64,000 nt of DNA, taken from an archaeon. GTDB lineage: Archaea; Nanobdellota; Nanobdellia; Woesearchaeales; GW2011-AR9. The notes under the pieces are model-generated. The model was not told where the DNA came from and did no database searches. It saw nothing but the letters and a program-made list of their open reading frames with translations. The stretch covers positions 1 to 64,000 of the forward strand of contig JAUYKZ010000009.1 in the NCBI GenBank assembly GCA_030704845.1. The letters run 5' to 3'. Position 1 is the stretch's first letter. Each line of letters opens with the position of its first letter. The translations under genes were made by a program, and so were the position numbers. Shown one piece after another: positions 16,732 to 26,213 of the stretch.

Positions 16732-17571
16732 ATGAAAACACTTCTAATTGGAGAGATTCATGAAGATGCCCACAATTTATTAAAAGAGAATGTAGATTTC
16801 TCCCAGATATCAACAGAAGAATTTCTTCAGCAATCTTCATTAGACCATGAAGCAATTGTATTAAGAACTTATACGCCATTACAAAAAGAACAATTATCAA
16901 AGCTACCTCGCCTTAAGAAAGTTGTAAGTTGCAGTGTGGGCATAAATAACATTGATCTTGATGAACTTAAGAAAAGAGAAATAGAACTGATCCATTGTCC
17001 AGGAACTAACTCTAACGCCGTAGCCGAACATACTATTCATCTAATTCTAGATTTATGCCGGCATAAAACGCCGTTCATAGAATTAACTGGAAAAACTATC
17101 GGAATAATCGGATTTGGATACATCGGAAAATTAGTTGCCAAGAAATTGAAAGGATTTGGTGCAAATATTATTGCTTATGATATAATTGAACAAGATACTA
17201 AAGTTCTCGAAGAACTTAATGTAACAATGAAACCTCTTTCGGAGATTCTTCCTAATGCTGATATTATCACTATCCATGTTCCTTTATTTCCGCAAACAAA
17301 AGGCATGATTAATGAAGAAGTCTTTTCTCAAATGAAAGATGGCTGCTTATTCATAAATACTTCCCGAGAAGAGATTATAGATGATGAATCTCTTCTTAAA
17401 CATTTCCCTAGGTTTGAAGGAGCTGCATTAGATGTTTATTCTGAAAAAATTAAAAAAGAATTTTCAGGGAAAAGTAATATTATTTTAACGCCGCATATTG
17501 CCGCCAAAGGAAAAGAATCTTGGAAAAGGATGTGTGTGGAACCTGTTGAGAAGTTTATAAAAGATATCTAA
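16732..17571 (+). CDS. D-isomer-specific 2-hydroxyacid dehydrogenase
   Basis: NAD-dependent oxidoreductase of 279 aa, a short member of the SerA/hydroxypyruvate reductase family. It has the GIIGFGYIGK dinucleotide motif near residue 117, catalytic Arg in NTSREEIID and catalytic His in TPHIAAKG. No C-terminal ACT domain is present, so a 3-phosphoglycerate dehydrogenase with allostery is not supported. Its 3' end overlaps the convergent AglB gene by 4 bp. The substrate is undetermined. Confidence 0.83.
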   Translation: MKTLLIGEIHEDAHNLLKENVDFSQISTEEFLQQSSLDHEAIVLRTYTPLQKEQLSKLPRLKKVVSCSVGINNIDLDELKKREIELIHCPGTNSNAVAEHTIHLILDLCRHKTPFIELTGKTIGIIGFGYIGKLVAKKLKGFGANIIAYDIIEQDTKVLEELNVTMKPLSEILPNADIITIHVPLFPQTKGMINEEVFSQMKDGCLFINTSREEIIDDESLLKHFPRFEGAALDVYSEKIKKEFSGKSNIILTPHIAAKGKESWKRMCVEPVEKFIKDI

Positions 17572-20372
17572 TTCACATCAAAGAAATAATCAGGTAGCAA
17601 TTCATTCCCGCCAAGATATCTCTTCGTTGTTTCTTCATCAACTGTAAATCCTTCTGGGTAATTAATCTCCCAAATTTTTAACGGCCCGATTAATCTTCCT
17701 TTGTAAATTGATAATGGAGCATAAGTGCTATCATCATTATAGACAATATTAAATGCAGAAGTATCAAATTTAGGATTTTTGCCTTCAAACAAAAATAAAT
17801 TTACCCACAATGCTTTCCTTCCTTCTTCAGAAATGAATGTACCAGCTCCGATTGGATTATCTATACTTCCATCATCTTTCAATGTTGGAATCAATCTTAA
17901 ACAACCGTCATATCCAGGTCCATCAAATAAGAATATTTCTCCACCAGCAAATATACATGTTAAAGGAACGTTAGTTTGTTTTCCGTTAGATACAATTACA
18001 ATTTCTGGACGTTGGAATGAAGCAGTGGTTATCACTTCGCCATTCTCTTCAACTTCCTTCTGATCTATTGGCAACAGAACCGCTCCTATACCTGCTCCTT
18101 GTTTAGGGAAAACCTGACCTTCCCAAGTGAAATCGTCATCTAAAGCGTATCCACCTTGGTAGAAATAAACCATGCTATCTCTTGTTTCCTTAGTTCCTTG
18201 AGGATTTAATACAAAGGTCGTTATCCAACTATATCTATCATAATTTTCATCTGAACCGATACTTGAGTAAGCAGTATATTTACCAATTTCATCCGAAATA
18301 ATTAGGAAGTGAGTTGCGTCATGTACTTTCAAAAATTCAAGCGCCTCATTTTGAGTTTGACCAGTTAACACATGCCTACCCATCAAATAATTCCAATACT
18401 TAATTTTGTTTTGACCATCTAAAACGGTAGATCTTTGGAAGCCATTCTGAACCCAATAACCGTAATCCCACCAATGACCAAATACGGCATCTTCAGGAAT
18501 ATTCTCACGAACCCATTGTCCAGCGACTTGCCATTGAGGAGTATATGACGGACCAGAATATGTTCCTTGATAAAGACTAGTTTCATAAAACGCAGGGATT
18601 AATCCTTTAGGAGATGCTAGTGGACTAAGTAAAACAAATAACAGCAAGATTATTGCAACATAACGATATTTTTTATTTTTAATAGTTACAAAATATTCGC
18701 GGATATAATTAATAGCATAACCAGCCATCAAAGCTGTAATTGGAGCGAAAACAAAGAATAAACGAGAAGCTCCTCTCGCGGCAACAACAAGAACAATAAA
18801 CCAAACTAAAATTAAGATATATCTCTTTTCCCAGGTTATTATTTTTTCATAAGTAGATCTATCCTTGTAATATGATTTTAGATAGAACCATGCAGCTAAG
18901 ATGCCGAATGCAACTAAACTCCCAATATAAACCAAAATTGAAATGCTATTAGTCCCATTAAATTTACTTGATGGAGAATATCTACTTAAGATAAATGCTA
19001 AAATAAAAACAACATAAACCAAAGTCATCCATAATCTTTCTTTATGCTTGCGCACCATCGAATAGAAAGCGATTACTGAACCTAGGATGAACAGGATGAT
19101 GTAAACTGGAAAATTAAGAACGTTCGGCCCAAAATGACTTGTCCAATCAGTAAAATATGGTTGGTACTGCTCAGCAACCGTAAGTTCCCATCTGTCATTA
19201 CCTAATGGATGAAGTAAACTATTACTTATTTCACCTAAATGTTCAGTTAAGAAATCAGTTCCGCCAAGCACGGTTGCTACAGCAATCAAACCGATTATTG
19301 CGCTTATCGTAAAACTAACTATACTCCTTGGAAGTTTATTTCCCACTTTTTCTTTTATTTTTCCGGGATTATATCTGTAAAGAACTTCATCAACAATCAA
19401 CACAAATAAGACCAAAAAAGCAATACCTGTTGTAAAAGATGAAAGTAAATCGCCAAGACTAAATACTGGAATGAAAGTTGTTGAAGAAATCACAAAACCA
19501 AAAATCCAAGCACCATACTGCCAAAGATCAAGAAGAACTGTTTTATTGAAAAAGAATTCTACTAGGACAAATAAACCTAGGATAAGTACCACAAATTTCC
19601 AACCACCCCATGTTAATCCGTTCAATCCAGTTGTGACTCCAGCTAATAACCCCCAACCTAAACGAGATTTCATAGTTTCTTTCTTCCAACCAAGAACATA
19701 GAAGTAAAGAACCATAAACGTAAACATCATTCCTAATGCTTCGTGATCTGAAAATCCAGCCATTGTTCTTTGAAGGAATGCTGGAACTACGACTAAAAAT
19801 AATGAAGAGATTAAACCAACTTTCCAATCGAAAAGTTTACGGATTAGAAGGAAAAAGAAAACCATACCGATAACAAAAGTAATTACCGGATAAATTACCG
19901 AAGCGAATTCTAAAGTTACTGATGAATCAAAAGCATGAAGTATCTTGTAAAGATAAGCAATGAAATAACTCATGAAAGCAGATTTGGTAGTAATAATACC
20001 TTCTGGAACGAAACGGGTCATGTCGCGAACCAATAGGGTCCCGTGTTCAACAATATAACGTGCGTACTTTGTGAATAAATGTGGATCTAAAGCTATAGGG
20101 ATGTATGTTCCGGTAGTTCTATCAATTAAAAGTGTAAGATTTCTAGTTCTGATATAATAACCAATCCAAATAATCGCAGCAAGAGCAAGATAAACTAACA
20201 GATTCTTTTTTTCATGTAAAGTTTTCAAAAGATCTTCTCTTTTAAAAGAAAGATCATCATTTGATTGAGATTCAGAAGAAGCATTTGAAGAAAAAACATT
20301 CTTAAATTTAGACAAAAGCTCATCACGTTTTTTATCAAGATTGTTATCTTCTGAAACCACAAAACCACCCAT
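17568..20372 (-). CDS. aglB: AglB/STT3 oligosaccharyltransferase
   Basis: Catalytic subunit that transfers lipid-linked oligosaccharide to Asn in N-x-S/T sequons on the outer face of the membrane. It has 934 aa, a normal length. A hydrophilic N-terminus of about 65 residues precedes some 13 membrane helices and a C-terminal soluble domain. The first loop has LDPHLFTKYARYIVEHG with the metal-binding Asp. The sequon-binding WWDYG motif is at about residue 633. It lies 11 bp downstream of an anchored 198-aa protein gene. The Alg13/14-like genes, flippase and UppP in the same region complete an N-glycosylation module. Confidence 0.95.
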   Translation of the reverse strand: MGGFVVSEDNNLDKKRDELLSKFKNVFSSNASSESQSNDDLSFKREDLLKTLHEKKNLLVYLALAAIIWIGYYIRTRNLTLLIDRTTGTYIPIALDPHLFTKYARYIVEHGTLLVRDMTRFVPEGIITTKSAFMSYFIAYLYKILHAFDSSVTLEFASVIYPVITFVIGMVFFFLLIRKLFDWKVGLISSLFLVVVPAFLQRTMAGFSDHEALGMMFTFMVLYFYVLGWKKETMKSRLGWGLLAGVTTGLNGLTWGGWKFVVLILGLFVLVEFFFNKTVLLDLWQYGAWIFGFVISSTTFIPVFSLGDLLSSFTTGIAFLVLFVLIVDEVLYRYNPGKIKEKVGNKLPRSIVSFTISAIIGLIAVATVLGGTDFLTEHLGEISNSLLHPLGNDRWELTVAEQYQPYFTDWTSHFGPNVLNFPVYIILFILGSVIAFYSMVRKHKERLWMTLVYVVFILAFILSRYSPSSKFNGTNSISILVYIGSLVAFGILAAWFYLKSYYKDRSTYEKIITWEKRYILILVWFIVLVVAARGASRLFFVFAPITALMAGYAINYIREYFVTIKNKKYRYVAIILLLFVLLSPLASPKGLIPAFYETSLYQGTYSGPSYTPQWQVAGQWVRENIPEDAVFGHWWDYGYWVQNGFQRSTVLDGQNKIKYWNYLMGRHVLTGQTQNEALEFLKVHDATHFLIISDEIGKYTAYSSIGSDENYDRYSWITTFVLNPQGTKETRDSMVYFYQGGYALDDDFTWEGQVFPKQGAGIGAVLLPIDQKEVEENGEVITTASFQRPEIVIVSNGKQTNVPLTCIFAGGEIFLFDGPGYDGCLRLIPTLKDDGSIDNPIGAGTFISEEGRKALWVNLFLFEGKNPKFDTSAFNIVYNDDSTYAPLSIYKGRLIGPLKIWEINYPEGFTVDEETTKRYLGGNELLPDYFFDVN

Positions 20373-20383
20373 TAACCTATTTC

Positions 20384-20980
20384 TTACATCACTCCCAGTA
20401 ATTCATATATAATTCTTTCTGTAATTCGATGTAATTCATGGAAATCTGTTGTCTCTACAATGAGACAGTTATCATCTTTTGAGATTGATGTTTCTGGATT
20501 AATTCCGTTAGAATTACTTGGAGAATTAAATACGATTGTATTCTTATTACAATCTACTACAGGGATATCTGGACAATCATCTTCAACCGTACATGCGGAT
20601 TGAGATCTAATCCCCAATTGGTATAATACATTGGTAAGATACGAAAATTCTGAAGCGGCAGTACTATTCTCCTTCGGATTATATCCCAGATATATTGCCT
20701 GAGAATTTCTCCAAGAGGTGAGATCTATCGGAATTACTAAATCTTCGACAGCTTTAGGAGGATATAAAAAATAAAAATCTTGGCCACCAAGAGAAACAGC
20801 CCATTGACCACCATTATTCAAGAAGGTATAACCGTTATATTCTTCAGTCTGAGCTACTACAGCTCCAGATGGAGAAAAAATAGCACCACCAATTGCTCCA
20901 AGAACACTTGATGACATTAAAATGATTACAATCCAAGCCATTACTTTCCTAGTGTTAATCTTTTTCTTAAACAACTTCAT
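20384..20980 (-). CDS. Membrane-anchored extracytoplasmic protein upstream of aglB
   Basis: A 198-aa protein not assigned to a family. A basic N-terminus (KLFKKKINTRK) is followed by one hydrophobic helix at about residues 14-36, which may be a signal anchor. The outer part has several cysteines (ACTVEDDC, VDCNKN, DNCLIV) that could form disulfides. It is co-directional and 11 bp from aglB, so an accessory role in glycosylation or a protein target is plausible but not shown. Confidence 0.65.
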   Translation of the reverse strand: MKLFKKKINTRKVMAWIVIILMSSSVLGAIGGAIFSPSGAVVAQTEEYNGYTFLNNGGQWAVSLGGQDFYFLYPPKAVEDLVIPIDLTSWRNSQAIYLGYNPKENSTAASEFSYLTNVLYQLGIRSQSACTVEDDCPDIPVVDCNKNTIVFNSPSNSNGINPETSISKDDNCLIVETTDFHELHRITERIIYELLGVM

Positions 20981-21044
20981 GTTACCCCATCACAATTATT
21001 ACTATTTAAAGATTATGGCGCTGGGCGGTTGTTTCCAGATTTTA

Positions 21045-21809
21045 TCAATATAATATTAACACAATTAATCCCATAACTAAACAATACCAACCAAAATAAT
21101 AAAATTTCTTATTTTTAATTATTTTAAGAAGAAGACGAAGAGAAATTAAACCAGTCAAAATTGTTACGCCTGCTGAAAAAAGTACCACTGGAATATCGGT
21201 TAAAGTTCTAAGGGATGATATTTCTAAGATACTTGCACCAACAATAGCTGGTATAAATAACAAGAATGAAAAACGAGCAACATCTTCTCGTTTTCTACCT
21301 TGAAGTAAACCAAGAGAAATTGTTGTGCCGGATCTTGAAACACCCGGAAGAATAGCTATTGCCTGACCAATGCCCATAATTAGAGTTGATAAGAATGATA
21401 ATGATTTTGTTTTTTTCAAAGGATATTTTGATAATAAGAGTAAAAGGCCGGTGAATAAAAATGAGATCCCCACGACTAACGGATTATCAAAAGTTTGTTT
21501 AATATAACCATTAAAAAAGAAGCCTACAAAAGCTATTGGAATTGAAGCGATAACAAGCCATAAGAAATAATTTAAGAAATATTTGTCTTTATTATAAACT
21601 CCCTTTACTAATTTTATAATATCCTGCCGAAGAACAATCAAAACTACAATAAGACTAGCCAAATGAAGAACAATATCCAATGCGACCGATTTGGTTATTC
21701 CAAACAATTGCTGAAATAAAACAAGATGGCCGGAAGAACTTATCGGGAACCATTCGGTAACTCCCTGAATTAATCCCAAAAATGCCCCTTGAAAAAAAGA
21801 TATTGCCAT
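21045..21809 (-). CDS. uppP: Undecaprenyl/polyprenyl-diphosphatase UppP (BacA)
   Basis: Recycles the polyprenyl diphosphate released by glycan transfer to the monophosphate carrier. It has 254 aa and about eight membrane helices. The signatures are LIQGVTEWFPISSSGHL (E-rich/SSSGH motif) at the N-terminus and LPGVSRSGTT in the second half. It ends a minus-strand operon with the ATP-citrate-lyase-like genes and a small ORF. Its function fits the AglB pathway directly. Confidence 0.95.
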   Translation of the reverse strand: MAISFFQGAFLGLIQGVTEWFPISSSGHLVLFQQLFGITKSVALDIVLHLASLIVVLIVLRQDIIKLVKGVYNKDKYFLNYFLWLVIASIPIAFVGFFFNGYIKQTFDNPLVVGISFLFTGLLLLLSKYPLKKTKSLSFLSTLIMGIGQAIAILPGVSRSGTTISLGLLQGRKREDVARFSFLLFIPAIVGASILEISSLRTLTDIPVVLFSAGVTILTGLISLRLLLKIIKNKKFYYFGWYCLVMGLIVLILY

Positions 21810-21810
21810 T

Positions 21811-22041
21811 TCATAACTCTATAATTTTTGCTAATTGTTCTATCAAAGAAGATTTCTTTTCTTCATCCCAGATATCTTCTTCTATTGATGGTTGTTCCGG
21901 GATAATTTTTAACAGAGCTTCACGAACTTTGGAAGAAAAATCTTCCGCAGGTTGTTTACCTTTTGCCTCTACTGTGCGCATCACATCGGTTACTACATGA
22001 GGAAAAACATTTTCAAGAGTAAATTCTATTTCCGAGACCAT
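21811..22041 (-). CDS. Small hypothetical acidic protein
   Basis: A 76-aa ORF between the ACL-like large subunit (gap 5 bp) and uppP (gap 1 bp), all on the minus strand. It is acidic and helical with no membrane segment or known motif. The coordinated spacing argues that it is a real gene of the operon. No function can be named. Confidence 0.6.
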   Translation of the reverse strand: MVSEIEFTLENVFPHVVTDVMRTVEAKGKQPAEDFSSKVREALLKIIPEQPSIEEDIWDEEKKSSLIEQLAKIIEL

Positions 22042-22046
22042 TTTAC

Positions 22047-23750
22047 TTATTTTTCATCGCCAAGATATTTAATACTTTCCTCCGGAATTCTCCGAACTGG
22101 TTTTTCTGAAGTTTTTTCTTCGTAACATTGAGCTACCAATCCAGGGGTCCTTCCAATAATGAAAAGCCCTTTACCCATCTCTGGGTCGAAACCGAAATCA
22201 AGAAGTAATGCCGCCATTAAACCGTCAATATTTAAAAATAGTTTTTTGCCTTTAATTTTCTCAAATAGATTTTCAATAAGGTCTGTAATAGCAAGATGTT
22301 TTGATTCATATCCCAATAGTTCAATTTCTTTTTGAATAATAATTACTCTTGGATCTCCCTCTTTGTAATGTTTATGACCAAACCCAAAGATAGTTTTTTT
22401 GTTAGAAACTGCTTCAGTAATATTTTTAATAGCATCTTCCGAGTTCATGGATTTCCATTCAGCTAATTGTTTCATAGAGTTCTCAATAGCCCCCCCATGA
22501 TAATCTCCCATACTTAAAATTCCGCCAGCTACACCAACATTAAGTGCATTTCCCCCAGAGATTACGCACCTAGAAGTTAAACTAGAGGTGGTACCCATCC
22601 CATGATCAATAATACTAATTAGAATTTTTTCAAATAAGATACTTTCTTCATTGTTAGGTTCTTTTCCTTTTAATAGAAAGAAAATGGAATCTGTAAAAGA
22701 CCCCCGTTGAATCATCTCGGAAAGATTTTTATTTCGAATAATTACATCTTTAGATCCGATTTTAGATATACTTGTTTTCCATTCCATTTCTTTGCTACCT
22801 TTTGTTTGAAGATTATTATTAATTTCATTATTAACAACTATTGGATTATTTAGAGCCATTTTTATTAAATCTCCAACTTCGTGATGCACTTCTGCAACAA
22901 TCACTCCCGCTTCCTTAAGTGCTTTGACTTTATTTTCTCTTGTACCTTTTCCTTGTTCAATTATCGCGCCAGCATGACCTAAAGAAACGTTATGGATATT
23001 CTTTGCAAATTCTCCAGATATAAAAGCAATAACTGGTTTTGTAAACGGTTTTCCTTGTTTTTTCCGTTCAATCAAATAAGCTGCTAAATCTTCTTCAGAC
23101 GTTCCCCCAATTTCACCATAGATGACTATACCTTTTGTATCTGAATCATCTTCAAACAGGGGGATTAATTCTTTGAAAGAATCACCCATGAGAACATCAC
23201 TGCCAATACTTACCACCGTTGATTGTCCAAGACCAGCTTGAGTGAGAACCAATGAAGTCTCGCAAGACATCCCTCCGCTTCGAGAGATTACCGCTATATG
23301 GCCCGAAGTAAATGCCTTCTCAGCTTTTCCACTACCTAACGAACCGCATTTAGATTTGCCTACGGAATATATCCCAGCTGAAGTCGGTCCAATTATATGG
23401 ACATTATTTTTCTTGGCAAGAGAAAAACAATAGGCCATATCGTGAATTGGAATATTTTCAGTAATGATATTAATTAAAGGTATCTTGGCATTTATCGCTT
23501 CCATTATTGCATCCTTTGCAAAACGTGGCGGAACATAAACAACTGTTGCGTCAATACTATGGTTAGCTAAAGCTTCCTGAACAGAATTATACACTAAAAT
23601 TCCTTCCACAATTTCTCCACCCTTTCCCGGAGTTACTCCCGCCACAATATTAGAACCGGCTTTAATCATCTCTTGACAAGCTTGTTGACCTTGTTTTCCC
23701 GTAATTCCCTGAATCAGAAATTTAGTTTTTTCGTTAATTAGAATTGCCAT
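22047..23750 (-). CDS. ATP-citrate lyase large subunit-like (SCS-alpha + citryl-CoA lyase fusion)
   Basis: A 567-aa two-domain protein. Residues 1-310 are succinyl-CoA-synthetase-alpha-like: FLIQGITGKQG at the CoA-binding start, ISRSGGMSCE, and SLGHAGAI with the phosphorylated His. Residues 330-567 are citrate-synthase-like: GDYHGGAIENS, FGFGHKHYKEGDPR and LNIDGLMAAL supply the expected His/His/Asp positions. This order is that of AclA. With the ATP-grasp subunit 3 bp upstream it should cleave citrate to acetyl-CoA and oxaloacetate. A different acyl-CoA substrate cannot be excluded. Confidence 0.83.
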   Translation of the reverse strand: MAILINEKTKFLIQGITGKQGQQACQEMIKAGSNIVAGVTPGKGGEIVEGILVYNSVQEALANHSIDATVVYVPPRFAKDAIMEAINAKIPLINIITENIPIHDMAYCFSLAKKNNVHIIGPTSAGIYSVGKSKCGSLGSGKAEKAFTSGHIAVISRSGGMSCETSLVLTQAGLGQSTVVSIGSDVLMGDSFKELIPLFEDDSDTKGIVIYGEIGGTSEEDLAAYLIERKKQGKPFTKPVIAFISGEFAKNIHNVSLGHAGAIIEQGKGTRENKVKALKEAGVIVAEVHHEVGDLIKMALNNPIVVNNEINNNLQTKGSKEMEWKTSISKIGSKDVIIRNKNLSEMIQRGSFTDSIFFLLKGKEPNNEESILFEKILISIIDHGMGTTSSLTSRCVISGGNALNVGVAGGILSMGDYHGGAIENSMKQLAEWKSMNSEDAIKNITEAVSNKKTIFGFGHKHYKEGDPRVIIIQKEIELLGYESKHLAITDLIENLFEKIKGKKLFLNIDGLMAALLLDFGFDPEMGKGLFIIGRTPGLVAQCYEEKTSEKPVRRIPEESIKYLGDEK

Positions 23751-23753
23751 GAG

Positions 23754-24944
23754 TTATAACTTCTCCGCGATTTGTTCTTTATACCTATTCGAAAGCTGAA
23801 TAATAATTTCTACCGATTTTGTTAATGGAGTATTTTCATCAAAATAATGGATTGATAATCCTAATCGATCACGTATTTCCTCAATCATCTTTTTTGCTTC
23901 ATCATCGTGTGGACCAGCACGACGGATTACAATCGGAAATTTCGGTTTTTTCTCTTCAATGACTATCAATACGCCTTTAAGAGTTTCAGCAATATTCGTG
24001 AAATTCGCTATTACTCCAGCAACTAAAAGACCAGATAAATTTTCTTTATCTAAAACTATCCGAGTTAATTTTTCAACTTTTTCCTGAGGCGGATTACCAC
24101 TATACTCAGTAAAATTTGCCGGTTTCCCGCCATATTTCAATAAAGCATCCATCAAAGTCATCGATGCTCCCCCACCACTAGTTAAAATTCCAATATCTCC
24201 ATCTAAATCAATGAAAGTTTTTCCAGCCACTCCACGATAATCATCTTTATCTATTTCTCTCGCAGCGATTTCTCTTGCAGTTGCTTCCCGATTATTTGTT
24301 CTTGGCGGGAAAGATATTTCTCTTCTAAAAGAAGCATCATCATCTAATACAGCCACCGCATCTACAGCTACGAGATTATTATTTAATGTGAGAACTAACG
24401 GATTTATCTCTATCATTTTGCAATCAAATCTTACAAAACAATTTTTTAACTTTTTCACAATCTCTTGAAATTCTGTTTGAACTTGATTGTTTGGTAAATA
24501 AGAGGAAATGAATTCAGGAGGAAGTGTTGAGATATCCCATTCAGAATCAAAATTTATCACTTGAATCTGTTTAGGTAAATTCTCTGCATCAACCCCACCG
24601 GGGCCAATAATCAAAACTGGGGAACGTTTAGAGGTATCAAAAGTAATTCCAAGATAAATCTCTTTATCTATGGGCACTTTTTCATCTAGAACAATTTCAG
24701 TAATAGTTTCATTAAGAAATTTTTTACCTAAAAATTTTGCAGCTAGAGATTTAGCTTCTTCTGCAGTTTTGACTGTTAAAATTCCGCCGGCTTTCCCGCG
24801 CCCGTTAGCAATGGTTTGAACCTTGAAGACAATTTCTTCAGTAAAAGGAAGTATTTGATCAGATGAAGTTATCAGAAATCCATTACTAGTAGGGATCTCT
24901 ACAGCTCGAATAAGCTTTTTTGCTTCAAATTCTTTAAGTTTCAT
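23754..24944 (-). CDS. ATP-citrate lyase small subunit-like (ATP-grasp, SCS-beta)
   Basis: A 396-aa succinyl-CoA-synthetase-beta-like protein. It has an ATP-grasp N-terminus (KVQTIANGRGKAGGI), metal/ATP residues in EINPLVLTLNN, GILTSGGGASMTLMD and FTEYSGNPP. The last fits AclB better than SucC, whose motif is usually NFLDVGG. It precedes the large subunit by 3 bp and the two are clearly co-transcribed. Its role is citrate phosphorylation and citryl-CoA formation together with the partner. Confidence 0.82.
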   Translation of the reverse strand: MKLKEFEAKKLIRAVEIPTSNGFLITSSDQILPFTEEIVFKVQTIANGRGKAGGILTVKTAEEAKSLAAKFLGKKFLNETITEIVLDEKVPIDKEIYLGITFDTSKRSPVLIIGPGGVDAENLPKQIQVINFDSEWDISTLPPEFISSYLPNNQVQTEFQEIVKKLKNCFVRFDCKMIEINPLVLTLNNNLVAVDAVAVLDDDASFRREISFPPRTNNREATAREIAAREIDKDDYRGVAGKTFIDLDGDIGILTSGGGASMTLMDALLKYGGKPANFTEYSGNPPQEKVEKLTRIVLDKENLSGLLVAGVIANFTNIAETLKGVLIVIEEKKPKFPIVIRRAGPHDDEAKKMIEEIRDRLGLSIHYFDENTPLTKSVEIIIQLSNRYKEQIAEKL

Positions 24945-24981
24945 CTTGATAGTTTCATCTTGATTCGGGAAATTTTTTAAA

Positions 24982-26196
24982 TTACAAATCTTTTAATCTG
25001 ATTATTGGACATTTGTCTTGCAGAAATACAATTTTCTCCTTGAGAGAATCATGCTCAACTGCCACAACTACCCCGTCCAGATTGTCAGAAGTACTATTTT
25101 CCGAATAAAATGATGTTTTAAATCTTTCTGTAACTATGTTCTCGTCCAAAAACGGATCGTAAGCTGAAACTATTGCCCCATGACGAGTAAGCTCGTTAAT
25201 GAGATGTTTCACCCGAGAATTCCTATAATCAGAAACATTCGGTTTAAATGTTAAACCTAAGATTAAAATTCGAGGATTTGGTTTTTCTACGTCTTTCTTT
25301 AATAAAGAAAGAATTTTTTGAGCATAGAAGATGTGCATCGCATCATTTGTTTTTCTTCCGGCTAAAATTACTTCCGGGTGATATCCAACTACTCTCGCTT
25401 TATATGTTAAATAGTAAGGATCAACCCCAATACAATGACCACCAACTAGTCCCGGATTATAAGAATGAAAATTCCATTTTGTTGATGCGGCTTTAATAAC
25501 ATCATGAACATTAATGTTCATCTTATCAAATAATACCGCCAGTTCATTCATTAAAGCAATATTCAAATCACGTTGAATATTTTCAATAACTTTTGCGGCT
25601 TCCGCTACTTTAATATTTTTAGCTCTAAACGTTTTTGTAATTTTACCATAAACTTCTTCAACAGCATCGAGAGTTTGTTGATCACTCCCAGAAACCACTT
25701 TAGTAATTTTATCAACAGTTCTTTCTTTATCTCCGGGATTCATTCTTTCTGGGCTATAACCTACCGTAAAATCCTTCCCATAAGATAAAGAAGAATATTT
25801 TTCAATGATTGGAACACAAACGTCCTCAGTAACTCCGGGATACACCGTACTTTCGTAAACAACGATTGAATTCGGGGAAAGATTTTCTCCAACTAATCTT
25901 GATGAAGATTCTATGAAAGACAAATCTGGTTCATTATCTTCATTAATAGGAGTTGGAACACAAACAATTATGAAATTATTATCTTTAATTATTTCCGGAT
26001 TTGTGGTGAAATTAACAGAACAATCCTTCAATTTTTCAACTGGAACTTCACCAGAAGAATCATTATTGTTTTTTAGTCCCTCAATTCTCTTTGGATTAAT
26101 ATCAAGTCCGGTTACAGAGAAATGTTTCGACAGAGCAACTGCTAAAGGTAAACCAACATATCCTAATCCGACAACAACTATTCTCCTTTCATCCAT
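24982..26196 (-). CDS. UDP-N-acetyl-hexosamine 6-dehydrogenase (WbpA/TviB/WecC family)
   Basis: NAD-dependent oxidation of a UDP-HexNAc to the uronic acid. It has 404 aa. VVVGLGYVGLPLA is the N-terminal NAD motif, followed by YESTVYPGVTED, GYSPERMNPGD and the catalytic Cys in GGHCIGVDPYYL. The start at 26196 (MDERRIV) is chosen because AAGGTGAT precedes it; the longer frame to 26244 would overlap the epimerase gene. It provides uronate precursors for the glycan genes at 1.6-3.3 kb and for AglB. Confidence 0.9.
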   Translation of the reverse strand: MDERRIVVVGLGYVGLPLAVALSKHFSVTGLDINPKRIEGLKNNNDSSGEVPVEKLKDCSVNFTTNPEIIKDNNFIIVCVPTPINEDNEPDLSFIESSSRLVGENLSPNSIVVYESTVYPGVTEDVCVPIIEKYSSLSYGKDFTVGYSPERMNPGDKERTVDKITKVVSGSDQQTLDAVEEVYGKITKTFRAKNIKVAEAAKVIENIQRDLNIALMNELAVLFDKMNINVHDVIKAASTKWNFHSYNPGLVGGHCIGVDPYYLTYKARVVGYHPEVILAGRKTNDAMHIFYAQKILSLLKKDVEKPNPRILILGLTFKPNVSDYRNSRVKHLINELTRHGAIVSAYDPFLDENIVTERFKTSFYSENSTSDNLDGVVVAVEHDSLKEKIVFLQDKCPIIRLKDL

Positions 26197-26213
26197 TTTA
26201 TCACCTTGGAACG

